Of a stretch of DNA of 64,000 nucleotides, positions 17,024 through 25,909 are shown piece by piece. The translations under genes and the position numbers were made by a program. The notes under the pieces are model-generated. The model had not been told where the DNA came from, did not search any database, and saw nothing but the letters and a program-made list of their open reading frames with translations. The number at the start of each line of letters is the position of its first letter. Within the stretch, counting starts at the first letter, position 1. The DNA is from Deltaproteobacteria bacterium. Lineage in GTDB: Bacteria > Desulfobacterota > Syntrophia > Syntrophales > UBA8958. Location of the stretch: assembly GCA_029553375.1 (NCBI GenBank), contig JAKPCH010000035.1, positions 44,144 to 108,143 of the forward strand, read 5' to 3'.

Positions 17024-17036
17024 AATGCACATCCTT

Positions 17037-17056
17037 TCGTCCCCTGCGGGGGACGA
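17037..17056 (+). promoter_or_regulatory. 5' leader hairpin
   Basis: CGTCCCC and GGGGACG (17038-17044 and 17049-17055) form a 7-bp stem, extended by a T-A pair, around the loop TGCG. It starts at about the predicted transcription start and ends some 23 bases before the ATG, so it would sit at the very 5' end of the mRNA, where such stems often stabilise transcripts. No U-run follows. Confidence 0.4.
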
Positions 17057-17078
17057 GACCAACCCGGGGGGTAAAACC

Positions 17079-17450
17079 ATGTACAACCTGATCAAGAAGT
17101 CCATCCTGATGGGCGCGGGTCTCTGCCTGGTCACGGCGGACAAGCTCAATGAGATCGTCGACGAACTGGTCCAGAAGGGGGAGATGACAAAGGAGGAGGC
17201 CAAGGCGTCCCTCGACAAACTCCTGGGAAAGGCGGAGAAAGGGGGGGAAACCCTCAAGGCGAAGCAGGAGAAGATCCTGACGGAACTGACCGCCTTCTGG
17301 TACTACGGCGTCGTCATGGACGAGCTGGAGGAGAGGATAGAAAAGATCGTCGAGGCCGCCCTGGAGGGCCTCAATATACCTACACAGACGGAGATAATGG
17401 AGATAAGGTCCCGGATCGAGGCCCTGGAGAGGAAGAGGTCTCAAGGATGA
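17079..17450 (+). CDS. second phasin-family-like coiled-coil protein
   Basis: A 123-residue protein clearly related to the one at 14979-15275. Both open with an amphipathic KKxxLMGAGL segment, continue with an EL/ELV-K-GEMTKEEA-type block and end with NIPT followed by a glutamate/arginine-rich helix. This copy has an insertion of about 20 residues around ELTAFWYYGVVMDE. The ATG at 17079 follows GGGGGG at normal distance. It has its own predicted promoter and leads into the LolA-like gene 29 bases on. Function inferred only by family: surface-active, coiled-coil, possibly lipid-associated. Confidence 0.72.
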   Translation: MYNLIKKSILMGAGLCLVTADKLNEIVDELVQKGEMTKEEAKASLDKLLGKAEKGGETLKAKQEKILTELTAFWYYGVVMDELEERIEKIVEAALEGLNIPTQTEIMEIRSRIEALERKRSQG

Positions 17451-17479
17451 GGATCCCCAAAGTCTTAAGGAGGAAGGCC

Positions 17480-18295
17480 ATGTTGAAAAAGTTGACGGTT
17501 TGGGCGGTGGGGTTGATGGTGGTGTCCTTCTTCGCCTCCGCCGCGTCGGCGCAGATGACGGGGCGTCAGGTGATGGAGAAACAGAAGTCCCTCCACAAGG
17601 TGAAGACGGAAATCGGCAGCGAGAACATGCTCCTCGTGGACAAGGGGGGCAGCAAGGAGACCCGCCAGGTAAGGAGGTACGCCAAGGAGACGGGTAAGGA
17701 CCTCCACAAATACCTCGTCGTGTTCCTGAGCCCCGGGGATATCCGCGGCACCGCCCTGCGGACGTGGGAGAACAAGGGGGGCGACAACGACCAGTGGCTC
17801 TACCTCCCCGCCCAGAAGAAGGAGCAGCGCATCGCCAAGGCCGGCAAGAAGAACTACTTCATGGGCACCGATTTCACCTACGAGGACATGGAGCCCGAGG
17901 ACCTCGACAATTACAACTACACCATCTTGAAGTCGGAGAATATCAACCATGACGGCCAGACCCACGACTGCTGGGTGATCCAGGCCGTCCCGGCCAACGA
18001 GAAGAAGAAACGGGAAAGCGGTTACGCCCAGCGGGTCATGTGGATCGAAAAGGTCCACTACACGACCCTCAAGACGGACTTCTACGACACGAGGAACAAG
18101 CTCCAGAAGACCCAGACCAACCACGAGTACGTCAACGTGGGCGGCACGGTGTGGCGGCCGAAGAAGACGTGGATGAAACACCACGAGAAGAACCACCAGA
18201 CCGTGACGATGACGACGTCCCGGAAGATCAACGTCCCCCTCGACGACTCGACCTTCACGGAACGCTTCATCCTGTCGGGCAAGCACCTCGATTAA
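17480..18295 (+). CDS. LolA-like outer membrane lipoprotein-sorting protein
   Basis: A 271-residue secreted protein with a Sec signal peptide (cleavage near residue 24, ASA-QM). The mature part has the LolA/LppX-like layout: GRQVMEKQKSLHK, a QWLYLPAQKKEQRI strand, FTYEDMEPEDLDNYNYTIL and closing beta strands. Such proteins shuttle or bind hydrophobic molecules in the periplasm, and the group is often annotated outer membrane lipoprotein-sorting protein. The ATG at 17480 follows AAGGAGG. It precedes an outer-membrane barrel gene; elsewhere this pair often goes with an RND (MMPL) exporter, which is absent here. Confidence 0.8.
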   Translation: MLKKLTVWAVGLMVVSFFASAASAQMTGRQVMEKQKSLHKVKTEIGSENMLLVDKGGSKETRQVRRYAKETGKDLHKYLVVFLSPGDIRGTALRTWENKGGDNDQWLYLPAQKKEQRIAKAGKKNYFMGTDFTYEDMEPEDLDNYNYTILKSENINHDGQTHDCWVIQAVPANEKKKRESGYAQRVMWIEKVHYTTLKTDFYDTRNKLQKTQTNHEYVNVGGTVWRPKKTWMKHHEKNHQTVTMTTSRKINVPLDDSTFTERFILSGKHLD

Positions 18296-18374
18296 GGGGG
18301 GCCCGCGACGGCCGGTGACCGTTTCCCCAGGGGAGCGGTCTTACGGCAACACCGGTTTTTATCAGTACCTTGGT

Positions 18375-18400
18375 GACCCCTCTCCCTCACGAGAGGGGTC
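18375..18400. terminator. 10-bp perfect stem-loop between LolA-like and barrel genes
   Basis: GACCCCTCTC (18375-18384) and GAGAGGGGTC (18391-18400) pair perfectly around a 6-base loop. It lies 80 bases after one stop codon and 70 before the next start. There is no U-run on either strand, so it may be an attenuator or mRNA-stabilising stem rather than a classical terminator. Confidence 0.45.
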
Positions 18401-18469
18401 CCGCCCAGAGTTGGCGATGGGCAATAACGTGGGGTGCCTGCCCCCCTTCTTCCTCACCGGGGATCAACA

Positions 18470-19939
18470 ATGATGAACCTTCGGATTCTTGCCTTTCTTT
18501 TCGCCGCGACCCTTTGCCTCACCGTCCCCGGCGCCTGGGCCCAACAAGACGCCAAGCCGCCGGAGATGGACCTCCTGAAGGAGATGGAAAGCATCTCGGA
18601 ACCCCCTCCGGTGGTCGAGGCAAAGGCCGCCGAGGAGAAAGAGGACGGCTATCTCACGAAGCTGGTCAAGAATTTCCACGGCAGTCTGCGCCTCCGGGGG
18701 ATGCAGTACACCCAGAACCCCCCGGAGAGGGAGGGGGCCGACGAACGCAATCGCTTCGGCAACGTCCTGGCCAAATTTTCCGACAAGACGGGGGGAAAGA
18801 ACTGGGATATCAACCTCGGCGGATGGGTCGAGTACGGAAACGAGGAGAACACCTATTCGGGGACCTTCGCCCACGAGTACCTTCAGGACACGGACCGCAG
18901 GCGGCGGATCCTCGAGCTCAACGAACTCTACCTCAACATCACGGGGGAGAAATTCAACGCCGTCGTGGGTAGGAAGACGATCACCAGCGGCATCTCCACC
19001 CTCTTCATCCCGTCGGACCGCATGCGGCCCCAGGACGTCAACGACCCCCTGGACCCCAAGGACCTCAACCTCTGGCAGGCCAGGGGTGACTACTACTTGG
19101 GTGACTGGACCCTGACGGCGGCCTTCCTCCCCGTGTACCAGGAGAACAAGGTCCCCAGCGAGACGTCGCGGTGGATGGGGGAAAGGAAACAGGGGGATAC
19201 GGTCGAGGCGGACATGTACGACGCGGGCAACGCCAACATGGAGAACGACCGCCCCCGCGTCTCGGACACGAACTTCGGCTACCTCCTCCGGGCAAAGACG
19301 ACCTTCAAGGGCTGGGACTTCTTCCTATCCTACTACCACGGCCCCAACCCCTACTACGTCGTCCGGGAAGAGCGGCGGCCGACTGCCGTCCCCGGGGTGA
19401 CCCAGCCCGTGCGGATCAAGGAGGTCGTCAAGGTGGATTACTACGCCGCCGGCTTTTCCACGACCTACGAGAAATGGGAGTTCCACGGCGAGGCCCTCTA
19501 CAATTACAGCTACGGTTACAAGGATGACAATTACCTGAGCTATGTCCTCGGTTTCACCTACACCATCGACGACTGGGCCAAGAAGGTGGGCCTGGAGAAG
19601 ATCGACGTCACGGCGGAGTACGCCAACGAGGTGATCACCAATTTCCAGAACGCGGAAAATTACGTCTCGAGCTCGAAGAAATCCCGCCTGGGCAGGAACG
19701 ATTTCTTGAGCCGCGTCAACGTCGAGTACAACGACAAGATCAGTTTCCAGTTCCTCTGCAACTTCACCCTCACCACGGGCGAGAAGGGACGCTACCAGAA
19801 ACTGATGGCGAAGTACAAGTTCCGAGACGGCCTCATCTCAAGGCTGGCCTTGGAACTCTTCGGTGGTCAGAGCGACAGCCTCTACGGGCGCTGGAGCCGC
19901 AACGACCGGGTGATCCTGGAGGTGGAATACAGCTTCTGA
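18470..19939 (+). CDS. outer-membrane beta-barrel protein (DUF1302/alginate-export-like)
   Basis: A 489-residue protein with a Sec signal peptide (cleavage after GAWA, about residue 24). A Glu/Lys-rich linker follows, then a long series of alternating strands opening with FHGSLRLRGMQY and including LNELYLNITGEKFNAVVGRKTITSG. The last residues VEYSF end in phenylalanine, as needed for Bam-dependent insertion. This layout fits the porin-like DUF1302/alginate-export barrels. Together with the periplasmic LolA-like protein upstream it suggests passage of a hydrophobic or surface compound across the envelope; the substrate is unknown. Two adjacent ATGs (18470, 18473) are possible starts; the ribosome-binding site is weak. 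Confidence 0.75.
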   Translation: MMNLRILAFLFAATLCLTVPGAWAQQDAKPPEMDLLKEMESISEPPPVVEAKAAEEKEDGYLTKLVKNFHGSLRLRGMQYTQNPPEREGADERNRFGNVLAKFSDKTGGKNWDINLGGWVEYGNEENTYSGTFAHEYLQDTDRRRRILELNELYLNITGEKFNAVVGRKTITSGISTLFIPSDRMRPQDVNDPLDPKDLNLWQARGDYYLGDWTLTAAFLPVYQENKVPSETSRWMGERKQGDTVEADMYDAGNANMENDRPRVSDTNFGYLLRAKTTFKGWDFFLSYYHGPNPYYVVREERRPTAVPGVTQPVRIKEVVKVDYYAAGFSTTYEKWEFHGEALYNYSYGYKDDNYLSYVLGFTYTIDDWAKKVGLEKIDVTAEYANEVITNFQNAENYVSSSKKSRLGRNDFLSRVNVEYNDKISFQFLCNFTLTTGEKGRYQKLMAKYKFRDGLISRLALELFGGQSDSLYGRWSRNDRVILEVEYSF

Positions 19940-19951
19940 AGGGCAGGGGAT

Positions 19952-20752
19952 TCAGGAACCCCATGGAGGGGCGTTCCTGAGGACCTCCGCCATCGCCTCA
20001 TGGATCCTCCCGTTGGAGGCGAGGATTCCGTCCACGAAGATGTGGAAAGGCCCACCGTGGAGATCCGTCACCGTCCCACCGGCCTCGGTGACGAGGAGGC
20101 AGCCGGCCGCCATATCCCAGGGCTTGAGTTTCAGTTCCCAAAAACCGTCGAAACGCCCCGCCGCCACGTAGGCGAGGTCCAGGGCCGCCGAACCCGCCCT
20201 CCTGATGGCCTGGGCCTTCGTGGCCATGGCCAGGAAATAGTTGAGGTTGTTTTCCCGGCTGCGGCGGATGTCGTAGGGGAACCCCGTGGCCAAGAGACCC
20301 CGCGAGAGGTCGTCCGTCTTGGAACAACGGATGGGGCGGCCGTTGAGATAGGCCCCCTTCCCCCGCTCGGCGGTGAACATCTCGTCCAGCATGGGGTTGT
20401 AGACGACCCCCAGGACGATCTCGCCGCCGTGTTCCAAGGCCAAAGAGACACAGAAGACGGGGTAGGCGTGGGCGTAATTGGTCGTGCCGTCGAGGGGATC
20501 GACTATCCAGCGGAATTCACCGCCCCGGTCGATGCCCGCCGATTCCTCCGTCATCAGGTCGTGGTCGGGCCACCGCTCTCGCACGGCGGCGGCGATGATC
20601 TCTTCGGACATGCGATCCGCCTCGGTGACGATATCTATCTCCCCTTTGTACTCGATGAGGTGGCGCTGATCTATGCGCTCCTTCAGCATCAAGCCGGCCC
20701 GGCGGGCCGTCTCCACGGCGAAGGTTAAAAAACCAGAGACTTCGTTCGTCAA
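19952..20752 (-). CDS. inositol-monophosphatase-family phosphatase (SuhB-like)
   Basis: A 266-residue Mg-dependent phosphatase. The metal-binding motifs are present: EESAG (first Glu ligand), WIVDPLDGTTNYAH and the C-terminal WDMAAG. Family members hydrolyse inositol-1-phosphate or related sugar phosphates, fructose-1,6-bisphosphate or PAP. The start is taken as the TTG at 20752, preceded by CAGGGAGG at six bases; an upstream TTG at 20791 adds 13 unconserved residues. It is convergent with the barrel gene (12-base gap) and divergent from the RodZ-like gene. Confidence 0.88.
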   Translation of the reverse strand: MTNEVSGFLTFAVETARRAGLMLKERIDQRHLIEYKGEIDIVTEADRMSEEIIAAAVRERWPDHDLMTEESAGIDRGGEFRWIVDPLDGTTNYAHAYPVFCVSLALEHGGEIVLGVVYNPMLDEMFTAERGKGAYLNGRPIRCSKTDDLSRGLLATGFPYDIRRSRENNLNYFLAMATKAQAIRRAGSAALDLAYVAAGRFDGFWELKLKPWDMAAGCLLVTEAGGTVTDLHGGPFHIFVDGILASNGRIHEAMAEVLRNAPPWGS

Positions 20753-20863
20753 ACCCGGCCTCCCTGAACGTTCTTTTTGAGTTGAATACAAAAACGCAAT
20801 CTGTTAACGCCCTGATCAGGGGGAAGGGAGTAAACCCTTTGAAAAACTTCGTCAAGGGGAGAG

Positions 20864-21640
20864 ATGACGACGGAACAGGGGACAACAACGACCGAAAAAG
20901 ACGCAAAAGGGCAGGACCTCAGATCTTTGAGGGAGGGAAGGGGCCTCTCCGTCCGGGACGTCCATGACATCCTCAGGATCAACCCCCTCTTTCTTTCGGC
21001 GATCGAGGAGGGGCGCTTCGACCTCCTGCCGGAGCCGGTTTACGCCCGGGCCTTCATCAAGGCCTACGCCGCCTTCCTGGGGGCGGATGAAGCGGCCATC
21101 CTCAAAAGGTATGACGATCATCTCCGGTCCCGGGGACAGGATGAGGAGCCAGAAAAAGACGCCGATGGTCCCCCGCCGGCCCGGAAAAAAAGGATCTTCC
21201 CCATCCTCATGGTTGTCTTGGCCATAGTGGCCTTTGTGGGGGTGCTTTCTATCTTAGTCTTCCGGGGCGACCTGTCCGAGACGACGTCCCCCCCGGCAGG
21301 CCGAGATGTCCCCGCTCCCCCCCAGGCGGCCCCTTCGGCCGCCCCGACCCCCGTGGCCCCCGCCGGCGGCGGGGAAGGCGTGAAGGAGGCCAAGGGATAC
21401 GATCTCGTCATCGAGGGCCGGGAGACGACCTGGCTGAGGATCTCGACGGACGACGGTGATCCTGAGGAATTTATCCTCCGGAAAGGGGAGAAGCTGGAGA
21501 GATCCGCCAAGAAGGGGTTTACCCTCCTCATCGGCAACGCCGGGGGGGTGAGGGTCTCCTTCCAGGGCCGAGACCTGGGCGACCTGGGCCCCCCGGGACG
21601 GGTCGTCCGCCTGCGCCTACCCGAAAAGGACACCCATTAA
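20864..21640 (+). CDS. rodZ: RodZ-like helix-turn-helix membrane protein
   Basis: The 258-residue protein has an N-terminal helix-turn-helix of the RodZ type (residues 18-85; SVRDVHDILRINPLFLSAIEEG and VYARAFIKAYAAFLG). A single span follows at 111-133 after the basic patch ARKKR, then a Pro/Ala linker (140-165) and a periplasmic beta domain (about 170-255, TTWLRISTDDGDPEEFILRKGE), the DUF4115 fold. RodZ links MreB to the cell-wall elongation machinery. The ATG at 20864 follows GGGGAGAG. It is followed by a stem-loop and tatA. Confidence 0.85.
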   Translation: MTTEQGTTTTEKDAKGQDLRSLREGRGLSVRDVHDILRINPLFLSAIEEGRFDLLPEPVYARAFIKAYAAFLGADEAAILKRYDDHLRSRGQDEEPEKDADGPPPARKKRIFPILMVVLAIVAFVGVLSILVFRGDLSETTSPPAGRDVPAPPQAAPSAAPTPVAPAGGGEGVKEAKGYDLVIEGRETTWLRISTDDGDPEEFILRKGEKLERSAKKGFTLLIGNAGGVRVSFQGRDLGDLGPPGRVVRLRLPEKDTH

Positions 21641-21652
21641 CGGTTTGACAAA

Positions 21653-21680
21653 GCCTCCCCCTTCGTCTAAGGGAGGGGGC
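21653..21680 (+). terminator. GC-rich stem-loop between rodZ and tatA
   Basis: GCCTCCCCCTT and AAGGGAGGGGGC can form an 11-bp stem with one mismatch and a short CGTCT loop. No U-run follows, so termination would be partial at best. It lies 13 bases after the rodZ-like stop codon. Confidence 0.45.
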
Positions 21681-21703
21681 GATCATCTCAAGGAGATCTT
21701 AAC

Positions 21704-21889
21704 ATGTTTGGAATCGGCATGCCCGAGCTGCTCGTGATCCTGGTCATCGTCCTTATCATCTTCGGGGCGGGGAAACTGCCCGAGATCGGCAGCGCCCTAG
21801 GGAAGGGTATCAGGAACTTCAAGAAGGCGACGCGCGATCACGACGAGATAGACGTGGCCCCGGAGAACAAAAAGATCGAGCCCAAATAG
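21704..21889 (+). CDS. tatA: TatA, twin-arginine translocase subunit
   Basis: A 61-residue protein with one N-terminal transmembrane helix (residues 7-22), the conserved [10 protein letters not shown] hinge and an amphipathic helix (IRNFKKATR), followed by a short charged tail. TatA forms the pore for export of folded proteins, such as the molybdenum enzymes that MobB-matured cofactor would serve. The start has AAGGAGAT nine bases upstream. No tatC or tatB is in the window. Its initial Met-Phe-Gly-Ile-Gly is canonical. Confidence 0.92.
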   Translation: MFGIGMPELLVILVIVLIIFGAGKLPEIGSALGKGIRNFKKATRDHDEIDVAPENKKIEPK

Positions 21890-21905
21890 CCTGCCCGAAG
21901 GTCCC

Positions 21906-22322
21906 TCAGAAGGGGACGTCGTCCTCGGGGAGGGAATCGGCCCCCAGGAAGGGCGGCGGCCCTTCCTCCGAGGGGGTCTGCTGAACCCTCCCCTGCCCCT
22001 TGGCCTCAAGCATCTGCATGTTCGTGGCCACGATCTCCGTCGTCGATCTCCGGACACCGTCCTTGTCTTCCCAGGAACGGGTCTGGATGCGACCCTCGAT
22101 GAAGACGAGTCTCCCCTTCGTCAGATAGGAGCCGCAGATCTCGGCCAGTTTCCCGAAGGTCACGATCCGGTGCCACTCCGTTTTCTGGATACGCTCACCG
22201 TTCTTGTCCTTCCGGATCTCGTCGGTGGCGATGTTGAAATTGGTCACCATGACCCCGTCGGGGGTGTAACGGATGTCGGGATCGGACCCCAACCTGCCGA
22301 TAAGGATGGCCTTGTTAACCAT
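21906..22322 (-). CDS. ssb: single-stranded DNA-binding protein
   Basis: A 138-residue OB-fold protein starting [23 protein letters not shown] and containing [12 protein letters not shown] and [15 protein letters not shown], all canonical SSB segments. The C-terminal acidic tip EDDVPF, which docks repair and replication partners, is intact. The ATG at 22322 follows GAGGAGGGGAG; a longer frame upstream lacks homology. It is divergent from lysS and convergent with tatA (16-base gap). Confidence 0.96.
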   Translation of the reverse strand: MVNKAILIGRLGSDPDIRYTPDGVMVTNFNIATDEIRKDKNGERIQKTEWHRIVTFGKLAEICGSYLTKGRLVFIEGRIQTRSWEDKDGVRRSTTEIVATNMQMLEAKGQGRVQQTPSEEGPPPFLGADSLPEDDVPF

Positions 22323-22404
22323 GTCTCCCCTCCTCGTGCGTCTGTTCAACGACGTCATTACACCAACTGACCCGTTGGGACAATGTAAATTTGCCAAATC
22401 CTTC

Positions 22405-22431
22405 TTGACTAACTTGAGGAAAACTTATAGC
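22405..22431 (+). promoter_or_regulatory. possible promoter of the lysS-lol-bam-lpx run
   Basis: TTGACT (22405-22410) and TATAGC (22426-22431) lie 15 bases apart, about 30 bases before the lysS start. Spacing is shorter than ideal. It is the only intergenic space able to hold a promoter for this long run. Confidence 0.4.
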
Positions 22432-22460
22432 AACACAAGTTCGATTTTCTGAGGCCGAAG

Positions 22461-23948
22461 ATGGAACAAACGGAAAACGAATTGATAAGGTTGCGACGAC
22501 AGAAGATCCGGTCCCTCCGTGAAGAGGGTATCGACCCCTACCCGAACGACGTCCGGGTGGGTCACACGACGGGAGAGATCATCGAGAGATACGGGGCCCT
22601 CGACGGCGAGGCCCTGGGGGCCGTTCAGGAAGAGTTCTCCATCGCCGGGCGGATGATGGCCGTCCGCGACTTCGGGAAGGGCGCCTTCATCATGGTCCAG
22701 GACCGCAAGGGCAGGCTCCAGGCCTTCCTGCGTCAAAACGTCCTGGGAGAGGAGGCCTTCCGTCTCTTCAAGAGACTGGACGTGGGGGATATCGTCTTTG
22801 TCGCCGGGAGGATCTTCCGCACCAGGACGGGGGAGCTCACCATCGACGCCTCCCGCTTCCGCCTCCTCTCCAAGGCCGTAAGGCCCCTGCCGGAGAAGTG
22901 GCACGGTCTCACGGACGTGGAGACCCGCTACCGGCAGCGCCACCTCGATCTCATCTCCAACCCCCGGGTGGTGGAGATCTTCAAGAAGAGGAGCCGCATC
23001 ATCTCCCTCATCCGGCGTTTCATGGAGGAGAGGGATTTCCTCGAGGTGGAGACGCCCATGATGCAGCCCAAGGCGGGGGGCGCGGCGGCCCGGCCTTTCC
23101 GCACCCACCACAACGCCCTCGATATGGACCTCTACCTCCGCATCGCCCCGGAGCTCTACCTCAAGCGCCTCGTGACGGGCGGCCTCGAGCGGGTCTTCGA
23201 GATAAACCGCAACTTCCGCAACGAAGGGGTCTCCACCTTTCACAACCCCGAGTTCACCATGATGGAGTTCTACCAGGCCTATGCCACCTACGAGGACCTC
23301 ATGGTGATGACGGAGGAGCTCTTCGCCTTTCTGGCCCGGGAGGTCCTCGGGACCACGGAGCTGACCTACCAGGGCCAAACGATCGACCTGACGCCCCCCT
23401 GGCGCCGCCTCACCGTGGCGGAGGCCGTGGAAAGATTCTGGGGACTGGACGCCGAAACCATCGCCGACGGCGAGGCCCTGATCGACTTCGCCCGCCGCCA
23501 GGGTCTCGAGGTCCCCGAGGGGGAAGGGCCGGGGAAGGTCCTGATGACCCTTTTCGAGGCCCGGGAGGACAGGCTCGTCCAGCCCACCTTCGTCACCCAG
23601 TACCCCCTCGAGGTCTCCCCCCTGGCGAGGAAGAACCCCGCCGATCCCCGTTTCACCGACCGTTTCGAGCTCTACATCTGCGGCCGGGAGATCGCCAACG
23701 CCTTCTCGGAGCTCAACGACCCGGAGGACCAGCGTCAGCGTTTTCTCATGCAACTTGAAGAACGGGCAAGGGGCGACGAGGAGGCCCACGAGATGGACGA
23801 AGACTACATCCGGGTCCTCGAGTACGCCATGCCCCCCACGGCGGGTGAGGGTATCGGCATCGATCGGTTGGTGATGCTCTTCACCGACTCCCCCTCCATC
23901 CGGGACGTCATCCTCTTTCCCCACCTGCGCCGCAAAGAGGAAGGGTGA
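22461..23948 (+). CDS. lysS: lysyl-tRNA synthetase, class II
   Basis: The 495-residue enzyme joins lysine to tRNA-Lys. It has the N-terminal OB-fold anticodon domain (about residues 55-150, FSIAGRMMAVRDFGKGAFIMVQD), class II motif 2 (VFEINRNFRNEGVSTFHNPEFTMME) and motif 3 (GEGIGIDRLVMLFTD). Length and motif order are standard. It opens a plus-strand run of envelope genes, an arrangement common in Desulfobacterota, with only 13 bases before lolC. Confidence 0.97.
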   Translation: MEQTENELIRLRRQKIRSLREEGIDPYPNDVRVGHTTGEIIERYGALDGEALGAVQEEFSIAGRMMAVRDFGKGAFIMVQDRKGRLQAFLRQNVLGEEAFRLFKRLDVGDIVFVAGRIFRTRTGELTIDASRFRLLSKAVRPLPEKWHGLTDVETRYRQRHLDLISNPRVVEIFKKRSRIISLIRRFMEERDFLEVETPMMQPKAGGAAARPFRTHHNALDMDLYLRIAPELYLKRLVTGGLERVFEINRNFRNEGVSTFHNPEFTMMEFYQAYATYEDLMVMTEELFAFLAREVLGTTELTYQGQTIDLTPPWRRLTVAEAVERFWGLDAETIADGEALIDFARRQGLEVPEGEGPGKVLMTLFEAREDRLVQPTFVTQYPLEVSPLARKNPADPRFTDRFELYICGREIANAFSELNDPEDQRQRFLMQLEERARGDEEAHEMDEDYIRVLEYAMPPTAGEGIGIDRLVMLFTDSPSIRDVILFPHLRRKEEG

Positions 23949-23961
23949 GGTAGGCGGACCC

Positions 23962-25221
23962 ATGTCCTATGAGTGGTTCATAAGCCTTCGTTACCTAAGG
24001 GCCAAGAGAAAACAGATCTTCCTTTCCGTCATCACCTTCATCTCCATCGGGGGCATCCTCCTGGGCGTGGCGGCCCTCATCATCGTCCTGGCCGTCATGA
24101 ACGGTTTCGAAAAGGACCTCCGGGACAAGATCCTCGGCATCAACTCCCACATCGTCCTCATGGAACACCTCGGCCCCATGAAGGATCACCGGCGGATCGC
24201 CGCTGAGATCCAGAAAGTCCCCGGCGTCGTCGCCTCCACCCCCTTCATCTACAGCCAGGTCATGCTCCGCCATAACCGCGGCGTCAGCGGCGCCGTCTTG
24301 AGGGGGCTGGAGACCTCATCGGCCTATGCCGTCATTTCCCTGGGGAGGATCGCCGAGGGGAAGATCGAAGCCCTCGACGAGGTTCAAAGGGGTGATACCC
24401 CCCCCCTGCCCGGCATCCTCCTCGGCAAGGAGATGGCAAAGCACCTCGGGGCCTTCCTCTTCGACACCGTCACCGTCGTTTCCCCCTTCGGCGAGGCGAC
24501 CCCCCTGGGGGTGATCCCGAAGATGAAGCGCTTCAGGGTGGTGGGCATCTTCGATTCGGGGTTCTACGAATACGACTCGACCCTGGCCTACATCAGCCTC
24601 AAGGAGGCCCAATCCCTCCTCGGCCTCGGCGAGGGGGTGACGGGTCTCGAGATCAAGGTCCAGGACATCTACCGGGCCGACCGCATCGCCAGGGAGATCG
24701 AGAACAAGCTGGGCTTCCCCTACTGGGCCAGGCACTGGATGGAGATGAACAAGAACCTCTTTTCGGCCCTGAGACTGGAGAAGCGGGTCATGTTCATCAT
24801 CCTGAGCCTGATCGTCCTCGTGGCGGCCTTCAACATCATCACGACCCTCATCATGGTCGTCATGGACAAGAACAAGGACATCGCCGTCCTCAAGGCCATG
24901 GGCGCCACGAGAAACGGCATCATGAGGATCTTCGTCTACCAGGGGCTGATCATCGGGGCCATCGGCACCTTCCTCGGCACCGCCTTGGGCCTCGTCGTGG
25001 CCTTCAACCTAAGCGCCATCTCCGCCTTCGTGGAGAGGGTCATGGGGATCAAGATCCTCCCCGGGGATGTCTACTACCTCACGGAACTCCCGTCGCGGGT
25101 GAACCCTGGCGATGTCGTCGTCATCGTCATCGGGACCATGTTTCTGTCTTTCATCTCCACCATCTATCCCTCCTGGCGGGCGTCACGCCTCGATCCCGCC
25201 GAGGCCCTCCGCTATGAGTGA
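23962..25221 (+). CDS. lolC: lipoprotein-releasing ABC transporter permease (LolC/LolE family)
   Basis: The 419-residue inner-membrane protein has one N-terminal span (about 20-45, SIGGILLGVAALIIVLAVMNGFE), a large periplasmic domain (about 50-265) and three C-terminal spans with the FtsX-like ending SWRASRLDPAEALRYE. It extracts mature lipoproteins from the inner membrane for LolA. Only one permease gene is present, so a homodimeric or LolF-like arrangement is likely. The name lolC is used for the family; LolE cannot be excluded. Its stop overlaps the lolD start by 8 bases. Confidence 0.93.
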   Translation: MSYEWFISLRYLRAKRKQIFLSVITFISIGGILLGVAALIIVLAVMNGFEKDLRDKILGINSHIVLMEHLGPMKDHRRIAAEIQKVPGVVASTPFIYSQVMLRHNRGVSGAVLRGLETSSAYAVISLGRIAEGKIEALDEVQRGDTPPLPGILLGKEMAKHLGAFLFDTVTVVSPFGEATPLGVIPKMKRFRVVGIFDSGFYEYDSTLAYISLKEAQSLLGLGEGVTGLEIKVQDIYRADRIAREIENKLGFPYWARHWMEMNKNLFSALRLEKRVMFIILSLIVLVAAFNIITTLIMVVMDKNKDIAVLKAMGATRNGIMRIFVYQGLIIGAIGTFLGTALGLVVAFNLSAISAFVERVMGIKILPGDVYYLTELPSRVNPGDVVVIVIGTMFLSFISTIYPSWRASRLDPAEALRYE

Positions 25222-25906
25222 CCAGAGCGTGCCCCTCATCTCCGTGCGGGGCCTGAGGAAAACCTTCATCAAGGACGGCAGCCGCATCGAGGTCCTCAGG
25301 GGGATCGACCTCGAGGTGGAAAAGGCCTCGACCCTGGCACTTTTCGGCGTCTCCGGGGCCGGTAAGACCACCCTCGTCCACATCATCGGCACCCTGGACC
25401 GTCCCACGGCGGGGGAGGTCCTCTTCCGGGGCCGCAACATCTTCGCCTGGGACGAGGGGGAACTGGCCCGCTTTCGGAACCGCCACATCGGTTTCGTCTT
25501 CCAGATGCACAATCTCCTCCCCGAGTTCAGCGCCCTGGAGAACGTCATGATGCCGGCCCTCATCGCCGGTCTCTCCCGGGGAGAGGCGAAGGGGAAGGCC
25601 CAGGCCATCCTCGCGGAGGTGGGTCTCGGTGACCGCCTCGGCCACAAACCGGGGGAACTCTCGGGGGGGGAACAACAGCGGGTCGCCGTCGCCAGGGCCA
25701 TCGTCATGGAACCGGAGATCGTCCTGGCGGACGAGCCGACGGGAAACCTTGACACGGAAACGGGAAAAAAGATAGAGGATACCCTCATCGATCTGAACAG
25801 GAAGAAGGGGATTACCCTCATCGTCGTCACCCACAACAAGAACCTCGCCGACCGGATGGGGCGCCAGATCGGTTTGCGGGACGGCAGGATCTACTTGAAC
25901 GGCTGA
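25214..25906 (+). CDS. lolD: LolD, lipoprotein-releasing ABC transporter ATPase
   Basis: A 230-residue ABC ATPase with Walker A (GVSGAGKTTL), Q-loop (FVFQMHNLLPEF), signature LSGGEQQR and Walker B (IVLADEPTGNLD). The LLPEFSALENVMMPALI phrase is characteristic of LolD. It powers the adjacent permease. The ATG at 25214 overlaps the lolC end, and bamA starts three bases after its stop. Confidence 0.95.
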   Translation: MSDQSVPLISVRGLRKTFIKDGSRIEVLRGIDLEVEKASTLALFGVSGAGKTTLVHIIGTLDRPTAGEVLFRGRNIFAWDEGELARFRNRHIGFVFQMHNLLPEFSALENVMMPALIAGLSRGEAKGKAQAILAEVGLGDRLGHKPGELSGGEQQRVAVARAIVMEPEIVLADEPTGNLDTETGKKIEDTLIDLNRKKGITLIVVTHNKNLADRMGRQIGLRDGRIYLNG

Positions 25907-25909
25907 GGC

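Noticed and set aside
15297..17444. A 715-codon minus-strand frame opposite ubiB and the phasin-like gene
   Set aside because: Low-complexity acidic product; the plus strand encodes a UbiB with all family motifs.
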